A stretch of DNA of 64,000 nucleotides from Saccharibacillus alkalitolerans (GTDB lineage: Bacteria > Bacillota > Bacilli > Paenibacillales > Paenibacillaceae), in contig NZ_JAAFGS010000001.1 of NCBI RefSeq assembly GCF_011090185.1, positions 62,001 through 126,000 on the forward strand, written 5' to 3'. Both the position numbers and the translations under genes were made by a program. The notes beneath the pieces are model-generated. The model was given only the letters and a program-made list of their open reading frames with translations. It did no database searches and was not told where the DNA came from. The stretch's first letter is position 1. Every line of letters starts with the position of its first letter. Shown piece after piece: positions 17,819 through 27,027 of the stretch.

Positions 17819-19170
17819 AGACTTCCCTCCAAAATTTCCGCGAAGCGGTCGATGTCTTCTTTCGAACGTTTTTCCGTTACGGCAATCAGCATGGCGCTTC
17901 CCAGTTCCGGATATTCGCGGGACAGGTTATATCCGCCGATAAAGCCTTCTTCCAGCAGCTTTTCGTTCAGCGCGTCCGTATCCGTGCCTTCCGGAAGCGT
18001 CAGGACGAATTCGTTAAAGAACGGGGAAGTGAAGGCGAGCGTCACGTTTTTGATCGCGCCCAGCTGCTTGGCGGCATAGTGCGATTTTTTCAAGTTGAGC
18101 TCACAGACGTCGATCAGTCCCTGGCGTCCCATGACGGATAGATAGACCGAAGCGGACAGCGCCAGCAGCGCCTGATTGGAGCAAATATTCGACGTCGCCT
18201 TGTCCCGGCGGATATGCTGCTCGCGCGCCTGCAGCGTCAGCACGAAGCCGCGTTTGCCGTTCTTGTCGGTCGTCTGGCCGACGATCCGTCCGGGAATTTT
18301 GCGCATAAGCGCCTTCGATACGGCGAAGTAGCCGCAGGTCGGACCGCCGAACGAGCCCGAGATGCCGAGCGGCTGCGCGTCGCCGACGGTAATATCCGCG
18401 CCGAGCCGGCCCGGCGCTTCCAGCAGACCGAGCGACAGCGGGTTGGCGCTGACGACCATCAGGCCTTTCTGGGCATGGACCAGATCGCCGATCGCTTTGA
18501 CGTTCTCGACGGCGCCGAAGAAGTTCGGCGACTGCACGAGCACGGCGGCCGTCTCGCCGTCGATCAGCTCTTCGAGCTGTTTCAGGTCCGTCACGCCGTT
18601 GTCGAAGCCCGCTTCGACGACTTCGATGCCGAGACCGTAAGCGTAGGTGCGCACGACGGCGCGCGTTTCCGGATGAACGGTGCTCGCGATGACGATCTTT
18701 TTGCGTCTTGTCGCCCCGCTGGCGAGCGAAGCCGCTTCGGCCATCGCCGTCGCGCCGTCGTACATGCTGGCGTTGGCGACTTCCATGCCGGTCAGTTCGC
18801 AGATATAAGACTGGAATTCGAAGATCGCCTGCAGTTCGCCCTGGCTGACTTCCGGCTGATAAGGCGTATACGCCGTGTAAAATTCGGAACGGGAGATGAC
18901 GTGGTTGATCACGACCGGAACCTGATGGTCGTAGAGCCCCGCGCCCAGGAAGCTGGCGTAGCGGTCGCTGTCGGCGTTCTTGCCGGCGAGCCGCGTCATG
19001 TGGCGCAGCAGGGCGGCTTCGTCGAGCGCGGAAGACATCGGCAGCGTGCCTTCGTAACGGACGTTTTTCGGGATATCGACGAACAGGTCCTCCATGCTTT
19101 CCGCGCCTACGGCGGCGAGCATGTCGCGTTCGTTCTGTTCGGTCATCGGAATGTAGCGGTGCTTCTTCAA
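17815..19170 (-). CDS. gcvPA: Glycine decarboxylase P-protein, subunit 1
   Basis: This is the N-terminal half of the split P-protein of the glycine cleavage system, 451 residues. It begins [17 protein letters not shown], the conserved start of the family, and contains [13 protein letters not shown] and [11 protein letters not shown]. The start codon is TTG at 19170-19168, overlapping the gcvT stop as TTGA, with GGGAG about 10 bp upstream inside gcvT. It overlaps gcvPB by 4 bp. The chain of overlaps implies tightly coupled translation of gcvT-gcvPA-gcvPB. Confidence 0.95.
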   Translation of the reverse strand: MKKHRYIPMTEQNERDMLAAVGAESMEDLFVDIPKNVRYEGTLPMSSALDEAALLRHMTRLAGKNADSDRYASFLGAGLYDHQVPVVINHVISRSEFYTAYTPYQPEVSQGELQAIFEFQSYICELTGMEVANASMYDGATAMAEAASLASGATRRKKIVIASTVHPETRAVVRTYAYGLGIEVVEAGFDNGVTDLKQLEELIDGETAAVLVQSPNFFGAVENVKAIGDLVHAQKGLMVVSANPLSLGLLEAPGRLGADITVGDAQPLGISGSFGGPTCGYFAVSKALMRKIPGRIVGQTTDKNGKRGFVLTLQAREQHIRRDKATSNICSNQALLALSASVYLSVMGRQGLIDVCELNLKKSHYAAKQLGAIKNVTLAFTSPFFNEFVLTLPEGTDTDALNEKLLEEGFIGGYNLSREYPELGSAMLIAVTEKRSKEDIDRFAEILEGSL

Positions 19171-20351
19171 GGCGTATTCACTCCCTTTTCGGATTCGTTT
19201 TGCGTATCGGCCGAGCCGGCGTTCGCTTTGGATATCATTTCTTTATGAGCGGGCGTATTTTTATAAAAAGGGGCTTTGACGATTTCGGCTTTCAGCTTTT
19301 TGCCGCGAATCTCCACTTCGACTTCCGTGCCGATCGACGCGAACTCCGTTTCGATCAGCGCCAGCGCCAGATTGCGCTTAAGCGTAGGCGACTGCGTGCC
19401 GGTCGTCACTTCGCCGATCTGGCGGCCTTCGGCGAATACCGGATAATGCGAGCGGGCGATGCCGCGGTCGATCATCTCCAGGCCGACGAGCTTGCGCGGC
19501 ACGCCGGCTTCCTTCTGGGCGGCCAGCGCTTCGCGGCCGACAAAGTCGCCTTTGCCGAGCTTCACGAAGTAGCTGAGGCCGGCTTCGAGCGGCGTAATGT
19601 CCGCCGACAGCTCTTGGCCGTACAGCGGCAGCTTCGCTTCGAAGCGAAGCGTGTCGCGCGCGCCGAGTCCGCACGGCAGCAGGCCGAATTCTTCGCCGGC
19701 GGCGATCAACGCACGCCAGATTCCGGCCGCTTCCGCGGAGGAGACATACAGTTCGAAGCCGTCTTCGCCGGTATAGCCGGTGCGGGAGATCAGCGCCGGC
19801 GCGCCGCCGACGGCGCCCCGCCGGATAAAGCGGAACGGCTTCAATTGCTGCAGCCCTTCCGTATCCGAGACCTTTTGCAGCACTTGCAGAGCGGCAGGCC
19901 CCTGCAGGGCGATCAGGGCGGTGTCGCCGGATACGTCCCGGAATTCGATGCCCTGCGGCAGACGGCTCTTGATCCAATCCGCGTCTTTGTCGAGATTGCC
20001 GGCATTGACGACCAGCATATACTGCTCTTCTTGCAGACGGTACACGATCAGATCGTCCACCACGCCGCCGTTTTCGTAGCACATAAAGGTATATACGGCC
20101 TGTCCGTCTTCGAGCGCGGCGATGTCTCCGGTAGTCAGGCTGGAAATGAAGCCGCAGGCGCCTTCGCCGCCGAGCATGAATTCGCCCATATGCGATACGT
20201 CGAACAGTCCCGCGCGCTCGCGCACGGCCTCGTGTTCTTTTTGGATGCCATAAAACTGGACGGGCAGCTCCCAGCCGCCGAAATCGATGCAGCGGGGTTC
20301 GCCGGTTTCCGCGTACAGCGGATAGAGCGGGGTTCGCTTAAGGGAAGTCAT
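19167..20351 (-). CDS. gcvT: Aminomethyltransferase (glycine cleavage T-protein)
   Basis: GcvT releases ammonia from the aminomethyl-lipoyl group and forms methylenetetrahydrofolate. The protein shows the family start TPLYPLYAE, FGGWELPVQF, FDVSHMGEF and SRTGYTGEDGFELY. The ATG at 20351 was chosen because GAGGAG lies 10 bp upstream. An earlier in-frame ATG at 20360 touches the ribosome site. The resulting 394 residues include a C-terminal tail of about 25 beyond the usual end. It is the first gene of the operon, 130 bp below a tandem glycine riboswitch. Confidence 0.95.
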   Translation of the reverse strand: MTSLKRTPLYPLYAETGEPRCIDFGGWELPVQFYGIQKEHEAVRERAGLFDVSHMGEFMLGGEGACGFISSLTTGDIAALEDGQAVYTFMCYENGGVVDDLIVYRLQEEQYMLVVNAGNLDKDADWIKSRLPQGIEFRDVSGDTALIALQGPAALQVLQKVSDTEGLQQLKPFRFIRRGAVGGAPALISRTGYTGEDGFELYVSSAEAAGIWRALIAAGEEFGLLPCGLGARDTLRFEAKLPLYGQELSADITPLEAGLSYFVKLGKGDFVGREALAAQKEAGVPRKLVGLEMIDRGIARSHYPVFAEGRQIGEVTTGTQSPTLKRNLALALIETEFASIGTEVEVEIRGKKLKAEIVKAPFYKNTPAHKEMISKANAGSADTQNESEKGVNTP

Positions 20352-20410
20352 CGTTAGCATTCTCCTCGTACTCGGATTTGGTTGTGCCGTTCTCGCTTTT
20401 GCAGGGCGCG

Positions 20411-20490
20411 AAAAAAGGACAGGTCCCCAAAGACCGGCCTCTTTTCCGCGAAGGAAAAGAAAGGCCTGATCGTAAGGGCTCTGTCCTTGA
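20411..20490 (-). terminator. Glycine riboswitch expression platform
   Basis: On the minus strand AAGGACAG (20488-20481), the 3' side of the second aptamer's P1, can pair with CTGTCCTT (20422-20415), which runs into TTTTTT (to 20411). An inner hairpin, GGCCT/AGGCC with CTTTTCC/GGAAAAG, lies between. Glycine binding would hold AAGGACAG in P1 and block the terminator, so the switch is predicted to turn the operon on. Confidence 0.75.
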
Positions 20491-20716
20491 TACCTGAGAG
20501 TTACCCCGCTTCGTGAGAGAAACAGGTTTCCCCTTGGGTGATCCGCCTGCAGGGCCGGGACTTGATCCGGGCTGCGCGGATGCTCTCCAGAGTGGCGTCC
20601 GGCAAAGGTCCTTTTGCCTGAGAGATTCGCCGCGAACGCTGCTTCAGCGCCTCGATCGGTTTACTCCTTCGGCGGCACCCGCGGAAGCTTCGCTTCCCGG
20701 TGCTCTCTCCCTGTGC
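20480..20716 (-). promoter_or_regulatory. Tandem glycine riboswitch (two aptamers)
   Basis: The leader of gcvT contains two copies of the glycine aptamer. Aptamer 1 spans about 20716-20608, with GGGAGAGAGCACC, CCGAAGGAGTAAAC and CTCTCAGGCAAAAGGACC. Aptamer 2 spans about 20596-20480, with TCTGGAGAGCATCC, CACCCAAGGGGAAACC and CTCTCAGGTATCAAGGACAG. These match the conserved gcvT-element motifs in order and spacing. The short linker between the copies suits cooperative binding. Confidence 0.93.
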
Positions 20717-20789
20717 TTTCATTCGCCTATGTAGATTCGGTCGAACGTTCGTTTTTTTTGCCAAATGCGGATCAAATGCTTTATCCTAA

Positions 20790-20819
20790 TTATTAAGGGA
20801 TGCGCCTGCGTGTTGTCAA
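20790..20819 (-). promoter_or_regulatory. Probable gcvT operon promoter
   Basis: On the minus strand a perfect TTGACA is at 20819-20814. TAATAA at 20795-20790 (18-bp spacer) or TTAATA one base earlier could be the -10. It would start transcription about 65 bp upstream of the first aptamer. Confidence 0.6.
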
Positions 20820-20857
20820 CAAAAGTTTGAATTTTACAAAAAATATTGTCAGGAACA

Positions 20858-20925
20858 TTGACACGCGAAAAAGGCTGGCTTAAGCTAAAAGCGCGGAAAA
20901 TTCCCGAACAAGCAAGGATTATAAT
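20858..20925 (+). promoter_or_regulatory. gcvH promoter region (uncertain)
   Basis: A perfect TTGACA at 20858-20863 has only a weak -10 at the right distance (TAAGCT, 20881-20886). A perfect TATAAT at 20920-20925 lacks a good -35. One of these probably drives gcvH, which is divergent from gcvT. Confidence 0.35.
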
Positions 20926-20968
20926 AAGCCGAATGTTCGGCAATACAGTGAATGGGGCGGATCGGACG

Positions 20969-21358
20969 ATGAGTGAAGTAAAAGCGGGCCTGTACTATAC
21001 CAAGGATCACGAATGGCTGGAAAAGCTGGAGAACGGAAATCTTCGTCTGGGCATCACCGATTTCGCGCAGCATCAGCTCGGCGATATCGTATTCGTCGAA
21101 CTGCCGGAGCAGGGCTCCGAAGTCGCGGCTGAAGCGAGCATCGGTTCGATCGAATCGGTCAAAACGGTATCGGATCTGTTCTGCCCGGTGGGCGGCACGA
21201 TCGCGGCCGTCAACGGAGCGCTTGAGACCGAGCCGGAACTGGTGAACAGCGCGCCTTACGGCGAGGGCTGGATGATCGAAATTCAGCCGGACGGCGAAGC
21301 GGAAGGACTGCTGGCCGGCCTGCTGACGCCGGAACAGTACGAAGCGGAGCAGGAGTAA
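20969..21358 (+). CDS. gcvH: Glycine cleavage system H protein
   Basis: GcvH is the lipoyl carrier that shuttles the aminomethyl group between the P, T and L proteins. The 129-residue protein has the lipoylation lysine Lys65 in SIGSIESVKTVSD. It also has the family start AGLYYTKDHEWLE and the end motif GEGWMIEIQP. The ATG at 20969 gives the normal length; the frame is open upstream to 20846 with unrelated sequence. It is transcribed divergently from gcvT-gcvPA-gcvPB and is not behind the riboswitch. H protein also serves lipoate metabolism, which may explain separate control. Confidence 0.96.
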   Translation: MSEVKAGLYYTKDHEWLEKLENGNLRLGITDFAQHQLGDIVFVELPEQGSEVAAEASIGSIESVKTVSDLFCPVGGTIAAVNGALETEPELVNSAPYGEGWMIEIQPDGEAEGLLAGLLTPEQYEAEQE

Positions 21359-21429
21359 ATTTCTCCCGCAGCGTTTATGCTTCTCGAACGAATGCTTTTC
21401 TAACCGATAGGGCGATCAAGGCCGTCTAA

Positions 21430-21455
21430 AGTCTGCGTGACTGCGCAGGCTTTTT
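21430..21455 (+). terminator. gcvH terminator
   Basis: AGTCTGCG (21430-21437) pairs with CGCAGGCT (21444-21451), including one G-U pair. A short T-run follows to 21455. Confidence 0.7.
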
Positions 21456-21556
21456 GCTCTGCGGCGGATTGTCAGGCGGCGGCGCGCTGGTTTATGATGG
21501 GGACTAAGCCGAATCGGTCGAAACATCATCTGAACGATCCGAAGGAGGAGAACGGA

Positions 21557-22420
21557 TTGACCGGAAAAACGGCGCTCGTCACGGGCGCGAATTCAGGAAT
21601 GGGCTTGGCGACATCGATCGAATTGTCGAAACGGGGTTACCGGGTGCTGATGGCCTGCCGCAGCCGCGAACGCGGCGAAGAGGCGCTTCGCAAAGTGGAA
21701 CAAAGCGGAGGATCGGGCTCGGCGGAATTGGTGCTGTGCGATTTGGCCGATCTCTCCTCGATCCGGCGCTTCGCAGGCGACGTGCATGGACGGATCGACA
21801 CTTTGGACGTGCTCATCAACAATGCCGGCGTGGTCAGCCCCAAGCGGCAGGAGACGAAAGACGGCTTCGAACTGGCGCTCGGCGTCAATCATCTGGGTCA
21901 CTTTTTGGCGACGAACCTGCTGCTCGGTCTGGTAAAGGCTTCAGGCCGCGGACGGATTGTCGTCGTAGCTTCGGGCGCATATAAGGCGGGACGGATCCAC
22001 TTCGAAGATCCTCATCTGCGCCGAAGCTACAATGTGGTCAAATCCTACGGTCAATCGAAGCTGGCCAACATTCTGTTCGCGCGCGAATTGGCGCTGCGCA
22101 CGTACGACGCGGGAATTGCGGTCAACGCGCTGCATCCCGGCGCCGTGCTGACGCAGCTCGGCGTCAATCGCGGCACCGGCTTCGGACAGGGCGTCTACCG
22201 CATGCTCGGCGGGCTGCCTTCGTTTCAGACGCCGGAGGAAGGCGCTTCGACAGCGGTGTACCTCGCGGACAGCCCGGAAGTCGAAGGCATCTCGCGGGAG
22301 TATTTTTACCGCAGCCGACCGAAACGCCTCGGCGGAAAAGCGGAAGACGACGAGGCGGCCGCCAAGCTGTGGGAGTGGAGCGAGCGCGAAGTCGGACTGC
22401 AGGGAACGAAAGGCGTTTAA
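21557..22420 (+). CDS. SDR oxidoreductase, retinol-dehydrogenase-like
   Basis: This 287-residue classical short-chain dehydrogenase/reductase has an unknown substrate. The NAD(P)-binding motif TGANSGMG lies at residues 9-16 and NNAG near residue 90. The catalytic tyrosine and lysine are in YGQSK near residue 164, and the serine is in VVASGAY. The basic residues ACRSRER after the second strand suggest NADP(H). The TTG at 21557 was chosen because AAGGAGGAG lies 6 bp upstream and the protein then begins LTGKTALVTG as in relatives. An ATG-started extension has no ribosome site. It is monocistronic with its own terminator. Confidence 0.82.
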   Translation: MTGKTALVTGANSGMGLATSIELSKRGYRVLMACRSRERGEEALRKVEQSGGSGSAELVLCDLADLSSIRRFAGDVHGRIDTLDVLINNAGVVSPKRQETKDGFELALGVNHLGHFLATNLLLGLVKASGRGRIVVVASGAYKAGRIHFEDPHLRRSYNVVKSYGQSKLANILFARELALRTYDAGIAVNALHPGAVLTQLGVNRGTGFGQGVYRMLGGLPSFQTPEEGASTAVYLADSPEVEGISREYFYRSRPKRLGGKAEDDEAAAKLWEWSEREVGLQGTKGV

Positions 22421-22448
22421 CGGAGTGTCGACGACACTCCGTTTTTTT
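22421..22448 (+). terminator. SDR gene terminator
   Basis: CGGAGTGTC (22421-22429) pairs with GACACTCCG (22433-22441), followed by seven T. It starts immediately after the stop codon. The following 280 bp up to the pullulanase gene hold no ORF; an A/T-rich stretch near 22671-22690 may contain its promoter. Confidence 0.92.
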
Positions 22449-22731
22449 ATGTAGGCGAGCGAAACGGCTTCTTGGCAAGAATGTATGAAGATTGTGCGTC
22501 CTCGGGGCTTTTTTCGTCCAAATATATAAGGAGCCAGGTAAGCAAGGAATCAAAAGGGCGCGTGCGAACGTCCGGTGCCCCGGCGGTTAAGCTTCGGACT
22601 AAGGACCTTCGACGCCGCGATAATGTCCGTTCGAAGGAGCAGGCTTTTTATGCGCAGGAACGAATGTTTGGTAAAATAATATCGGATAAAATGCAGATTA
22701 GAGCGAAGAACTCGATAAGGGGTGTACAGAG

Positions 22732-25700
22732 ATGGCCGATATGCTGAGCTTTAACGATACGTTGGACTGTCCCGATTTCGAAGCTTATCCTTACGGCGAC
22801 TTGGGACTGACCTTTTCTCCGCAGTACTGCACGTTCAAAGTCTGGGTGCCCGGCGCCGAAAAAGTGCGGATCGCCATTTATGAGGACGAGGGAGAGTACG
22901 ATGCGGACGGCCGGGTAACCGATCACCGCGGCGGGCGCGAGCTGACGATGGAAGAAGACGAATACGGCGTGTGGAGCATCGTCGTTCCCGGAGATCTGGA
23001 AGGTCATTATTATATGTACCACATTACGTACAAGATCGGCGAGCACGAGAACAGCCGCTATGTGGTCGATCCGTATGCCAAAGCGGCATCGGCCAACGGC
23101 CAGCGCGGCGCGATCGTCAACATGAAGCGTACCGATCCGCAAGGCTGGGAAAACGACGTCCGTCCGCCGCTGCGCCATCCGGTCGATTCGGTGCTGTACG
23201 AGCTGCATGTGCGCGATTTCTCTTCTTCCGAGGACGCGAAAATGAATCATTCGGGCCAATACCTTGCTTTTACGGAATCGGGCATCCGGACGAAAGAAGG
23301 ACGGCCGATCGGTCTCGATCATCTGGAAGAACTCGGCGTGACGCATGTGCATCTGCTGCCGGTCTACGATTTTTGCACGGTCAACGAATGCGATGTGACG
23401 CCGGAGTCGTACAACTGGGGTTATGATCCGCAGAACTATAACGTGCCGGAAGGTTCGTATTCGTCCGATCCGCATAACCCCGAAGCGCGAATCCGCGAGC
23501 TGAAAAAGCTGGTGCAGGCGCTGCATGCCCGCGGCATCCGGGTCGTCGTGGACGTCGTGTTCAACCATACGTTCTCGGTGGAGGACGGGCCGTTCGATCC
23601 CGTGGTGCCGGGTTACTTTTACCGCTTCAACAAGTACGGGCAGCTCAGCAACGGCTCCGGTGTGGGCAACGAGCTGGCGACGGAACGGCCGATGGTGCGC
23701 AAATACATTCTCGATTCGCTCCTGTATTGGGCGGAAGAGTACCATGTGGACGGCTTCCGTTTCGACTTGATGGGATTGATCGACACGACCACCATGCGCA
23801 CGATCGCTTCGGTACTGCATGAAAAGGTCGATCCGACGATTCTGATCTACGGCGAGCCCTGGACGGCGCTGGATACTCCGCTGCGGGAGTTGACGCTCAA
23901 AGGGGCGCAAAGGGGCGGCGGATTCGCGGTATTCAACGACAATTTCCGCAACGCGCTCAAAGGAGACGGAGACGGCTGGGGTACCGGATTCGTCAGCGGC
24001 GCGCCGGGCAAAGAAGGGGAGATCGCGCAGGGGCTGCGCGGTTCGGTGCACGACTTTGCGGCAGAGCCGGCGGAGAGCGTCAATTACGTGACCGCGCACG
24101 ACAACCTGATCCTGTGGGACAAGCTGGTCAAGTCGCGGGGGCAATGGGAAGCGGCGGGGCTGATCGAGTTCGACAACGGCAAACCCGCGTCCGGCGTCCC
24201 GGCGGCGGACGCGGTGGCGGCCTGCGATCCGTACCGGATAATCGGCGAAGACCCGCTGGAGCACGATCTGGTCAAACGGCAGCTGCTGGCTTACGGCCTC
24301 GTGCTGACCGCGCAGGGCGTGCCGTTCATCAGCGCGGGCGACGAGCTGCTGCGCAGCAAGTTCGGCGACCATAACAGCTACCGAAGCCCCGACGCCGTCA
24401 ACGCGATCCGCTGGAGCAACAAGGACCGCTTCCACGGGGTGACGGACTATATCCGCGGGCTGATCGAGCTGCGGCGGTCGCACCGCGCGTTCCGGCTCAA
24501 GACGCGCGGCGACATCGAGAAGCATATGGACGTGTTCCGCATGCACGGCGGCGTAGTCGGCTTTACGCTGAACGATCATGCGGGCGGCGACTTGTGGCGG
24601 ACGATCGCGGTCGTGCATAACGCTTCGGAGACGGAGCAGACGATCGAGCTTCCGGCACGCGGACGTCCTTGGAAAATCGTCGTCGATCATCGCCGTGCCG
24701 GTACCGAAGCGCTGGGAGAAGCCGCCGATTACGTGAAAGTCCCGGCGCTGTCGAGCATGGTGCTCTACGACGAAGAGGACGACTATACGCCGGAGCCTTC
24801 GCTGCTGGAGTGGGAAAACATGCCGGGAGTCGTTCAGCCGGGCGAAAAATTGTTCCTGCAGGCGACCGTGCGCGATCAGCGCGGGCGGCGGATGCCGGAA
24901 GCGGAAGTGTCGTACCACTCCTCCGATCCGGAAAAGATCATCATCCGGCGCGACGGTTCGGCATGGGCGATCGGCATGGGCCGAGCGCTCATTACCGCCG
25001 TATGCGGCGATATGCAGAGCAGTACGGCGATCTTGATCGAGCGCCGGACGCTGCACCAGATCGGCATTGCGATGGACGACGAAGTGCGCAGCCTTTACGT
25101 AGGACGCAGCCTGAAGCTGCGGGCGGAACCGAAAGACCCGTTCGGCAATCCGATGTCGGCATCGCGCTTGGAATGGCGATCCAGCGACGTCGGCATCGCG
25201 ACGGTCAACCAGGCGGGCCGGGTGACGGGCATCAAGCCGGGCCGCGCGGTCATCTCGGTGTCGGGCGACGGCGTGCAGGCGCAGCTGGCGCTGGAAGTCC
25301 GCGAATATACGCCGCGCAAGCTGATTTTGGAATACGAGCGCGAAGACGGCGATTACGAAGGCTGGAATCTGTGGATGTGGGGCGCTTCGTTCGGCAGCCG
25401 CAGAGTCGACTTCGTCGGCAGCGATAACGGGGTGGCGGAGGCGCTGCTGGAAGTCGCGCCGGACGTGACCAGTTTAGGTTTTATCGTCCGGCACGAAGAG
25501 TGGGAGAAAAAAGACATCGCGGCCGACCGCTATATCGACCTCGGCGCCATTACCGGCGAATGGGTCCGCATCCGGATTCGCAGCGGCGAGTTCCGCGTAT
25601 CGGCGGAAGCGCTGGAAGAAGAAAATATTCCGGCGGAGCAGGAGAAATTCGCGCGGCTGGAACGGGAGGCGGCCGAGCGGGCGGCACTTGCCGAAGCGGA

Positions 25701-25854
25701 AGCCGAGGATTCCGCCGGCGCGCGGGAAGACGGGGGCGAGCCGAGCGGCGGGCAGGAACAGGAAAACGGCGAGCCGGAAGACGGGGCCGATGCGGAGAAC
25801 AGCGGCGGTACCGATGCGCCGAAGGACGGAGAAGACCGCGGAGCGGGCATCTGA
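22732..25854 (+). CDS. pulA: Type I pullulanase with Ig-like and CBM41-like C-terminal domains
   Basis: This GH13_14 debranching enzyme cuts alpha-1,6 bonds in pullulan and limit dextrins. The 1040-residue chain has a CBM48-like domain (about 15-125), then the catalytic barrel. The type I motif YNWGYDP is near residue 228. Nucleophile Asp345 is in DGFRFDLMG, acid/base Glu375 in YGEPW and Asp457 in TAHDN. After about residue 700 come two Big_2-like domains (VVQPGEKLFLQATVRDQRG and LYVGRSLKLRAEPKDPFGN). A CBM41-like domain (DYEGWNLWMWGASFG) follows, then an acidic low-complexity tail of about 70 residues. There is no signal peptide or membrane segment. AAGGGG precedes the ATG. Confidence 0.92.
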   Translation: MADMLSFNDTLDCPDFEAYPYGDLGLTFSPQYCTFKVWVPGAEKVRIAIYEDEGEYDADGRVTDHRGGRELTMEEDEYGVWSIVVPGDLEGHYYMYHITYKIGEHENSRYVVDPYAKAASANGQRGAIVNMKRTDPQGWENDVRPPLRHPVDSVLYELHVRDFSSSEDAKMNHSGQYLAFTESGIRTKEGRPIGLDHLEELGVTHVHLLPVYDFCTVNECDVTPESYNWGYDPQNYNVPEGSYSSDPHNPEARIRELKKLVQALHARGIRVVVDVVFNHTFSVEDGPFDPVVPGYFYRFNKYGQLSNGSGVGNELATERPMVRKYILDSLLYWAEEYHVDGFRFDLMGLIDTTTMRTIASVLHEKVDPTILIYGEPWTALDTPLRELTLKGAQRGGGFAVFNDNFRNALKGDGDGWGTGFVSGAPGKEGEIAQGLRGSVHDFAAEPAESVNYVTAHDNLILWDKLVKSRGQWEAAGLIEFDNGKPASGVPAADAVAACDPYRIIGEDPLEHDLVKRQLLAYGLVLTAQGVPFISAGDELLRSKFGDHNSYRSPDAVNAIRWSNKDRFHGVTDYIRGLIELRRSHRAFRLKTRGDIEKHMDVFRMHGGVVGFTLNDHAGGDLWRTIAVVHNASETEQTIELPARGRPWKIVVDHRRAGTEALGEAADYVKVPALSSMVLYDEEDDYTPEPSLLEWENMPGVVQPGEKLFLQATVRDQRGRRMPEAEVSYHSSDPEKIIIRRDGSAWAIGMGRALITAVCGDMQSSTAILIERRTLHQIGIAMDDEVRSLYVGRSLKLRAEPKDPFGNPMSASRLEWRSSDVGIATVNQAGRVTGIKPGRAVISVSGDGVQAQLALEVREYTPRKLILEYEREDGDYEGWNLWMWGASFGSRRVDFVGSDNGVAEALLEVAPDVTSLGFIVRHEEWEKKDIAADRYIDLGAITGEWVRIRIRSGEFRVSAEALEEENIPAEQEKFARLEREAAERAALAEAEAEDSAGAREDGGEPSGGQEQENGEPEDGADAENSGGTDAPKDGEDRGAGI

Positions 25855-25877
25855 AGACGCCCTGACCGAGCGGACGG

Positions 25878-25913
25878 CAAAAAAACGGACCCGAATCCGG
25901 TGGTCGGGTCCGT
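25878..25913 (-). terminator. Terminator of the AraC/Gfo-Idh pair
   Basis: On the minus strand ACGGACCCGA (25913-25904) pairs with TCGGGTCCGT (25894-25885), followed by seven T (25884-25878). It faces the minus-strand genes arriving from 26034. Confidence 0.85.
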
Positions 25914-25925
25914 ACCGATTTTCGA

Positions 25926-25969
25926 GAACTCCCGCCCGGGATGAAGGGCGGGAGTTCTTTCGCGTTTTT
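25926..25969 (+). terminator. pulA terminator
   Basis: GAACTCCCGCCC (25926-25937) pairs with GGGCGGGAGTTC (25946-25957) in a perfect 12-bp stem. TTTCGCGTTTTT follows. It lies about 70 bp after the pullulanase stop. Confidence 0.85.
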
Positions 25970-26033
25970 CCGGATGAGCGTTCCCGGCAGCCGGCCATGC
26001 CGCTTTTCTGCATTGAATTTCGTATTGTTCGTC

Positions 26034-27026
26034 TCATTCCGAAGAACGGGGAACCCCTCGGGGAAGCGTCTCCGCCGGATGCCGATGCAGCTCGAACTGC
26101 TTGGCCCTGCGGTAGACGGAAGGCGACATATTCATGCGTTTGCGAAAAACGGTATGCAGATAAGCCGCCGTCGAAAAGCCTTCCAGCTCCGCGATCCGCT
26201 CGATGGACAGACTGCCGGTGCGCAGCCGGTCGCACACCCCCCGCAAACGGATATCTTCCAGCACCCGGCTGAACGGGCGATTCGGGTCGACATCGCGAAA
26301 GATTCGCTGAAGCTGACGGGGACTGAGGTCGAGTTTTTCCGCGACGTCTTCCAGACGCAGTCCCGACGTGTAATTGGCTTCCATGTATCGGACAGCATAT
26401 TCGTAACGGTACGCCACCATGTCGCGGCTTGGCGCTTCCATGCCGATGTCACCGGAATCGTAAGCTTGAACCGTTTTCAGCAGAATGCCGACGACCTGCA
26501 TGCGGATATCGGTATAGTAACCGATCCGTTTGCTTTCGCACGCTTCGTAGGCTTCCAGGAAGCACGGCATGGCGCCGTAGCTGTCCTGGGTCGGCCGCGC
26601 CGGGAGCGATTTCAGCTTCTGCATGCATTCTTCGGCTTCCGCGGCTTCCCACGGATCGGCCGCGGGGTTGGGCTTGCGCACGATGTCCACATGCAGGCAC
26701 AATTCGTCCATCGCCCGCTGCGGATCGGCTTCCTGGTAATGCATGAGACCCGGACCGGTCAGGTAGAGCATGCCCTCGGACAGCGAGTACGGCTGATCGC
26801 CCAGAATGACCCGTCCCGCTCCGCGCGGAATGAAATGAAATTCGTAAGTCGAGTGATTGTGAAAATTGATGACTCGGCCGGACTCGAACGACGTCAGATG
26901 GAAGCGCAGTACGCGAATTTCGTAATGGCCCCAGACTACCGCGATATCGAGGCGTTCCAGCAGGTCTGCTTTTTCGAACATGGGGGCATAGGGAAAAGAG
27001 ACGGCGTGCGCAAAACGTTCCGACAT
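26034..27026 (-). CDS. AraC family transcriptional regulator
   Basis: This 330-residue regulator has an N-terminal cupin-like sensor domain (HNHSTYEFHFIPRGAGRVIL near residue 56). The C-terminal double helix-turn-helix covers about 210-310, including RLEDVAEKLDLSPRQLQRIF and IAELEGFSTAAYLHTVFRKR. The ATG at 27026 follows the stop of the upstream Gfo/Idh gene by one base, so the two form an operon. It probably responds to a sugar-like ligand and may control this operon or the divergent alpha-glucosidase. The ligand is not apparent. Confidence 0.88.
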   Translation of the reverse strand: MSERFAHAVSFPYAPMFEKADLLERLDIAVVWGHYEIRVLRFHLTSFESGRVINFHNHSTYEFHFIPRGAGRVILGDQPYSLSEGMLYLTGPGLMHYQEADPQRAMDELCLHVDIVRKPNPAADPWEAAEAEECMQKLKSLPARPTQDSYGAMPCFLEAYEACESKRIGYYTDIRMQVVGILLKTVQAYDSGDIGMEAPSRDMVAYRYEYAVRYMEANYTSGLRLEDVAEKLDLSPRQLQRIFRDVDPNRPFSRVLEDIRLRGVCDRLRTGSLSIERIAELEGFSTAAYLHTVFRKRMNMSPSVYRRAKQFELHRHPAETLPRGVPRSSE

Positions 27027-27027
27027 A

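Noticed and set aside
22648-25056. 802-codon minus-strand frame opposite the pullulanase gene
   Set aside because: Shadow of pulA. The composition is that of reversed GC-rich codons, with no recognisable family.
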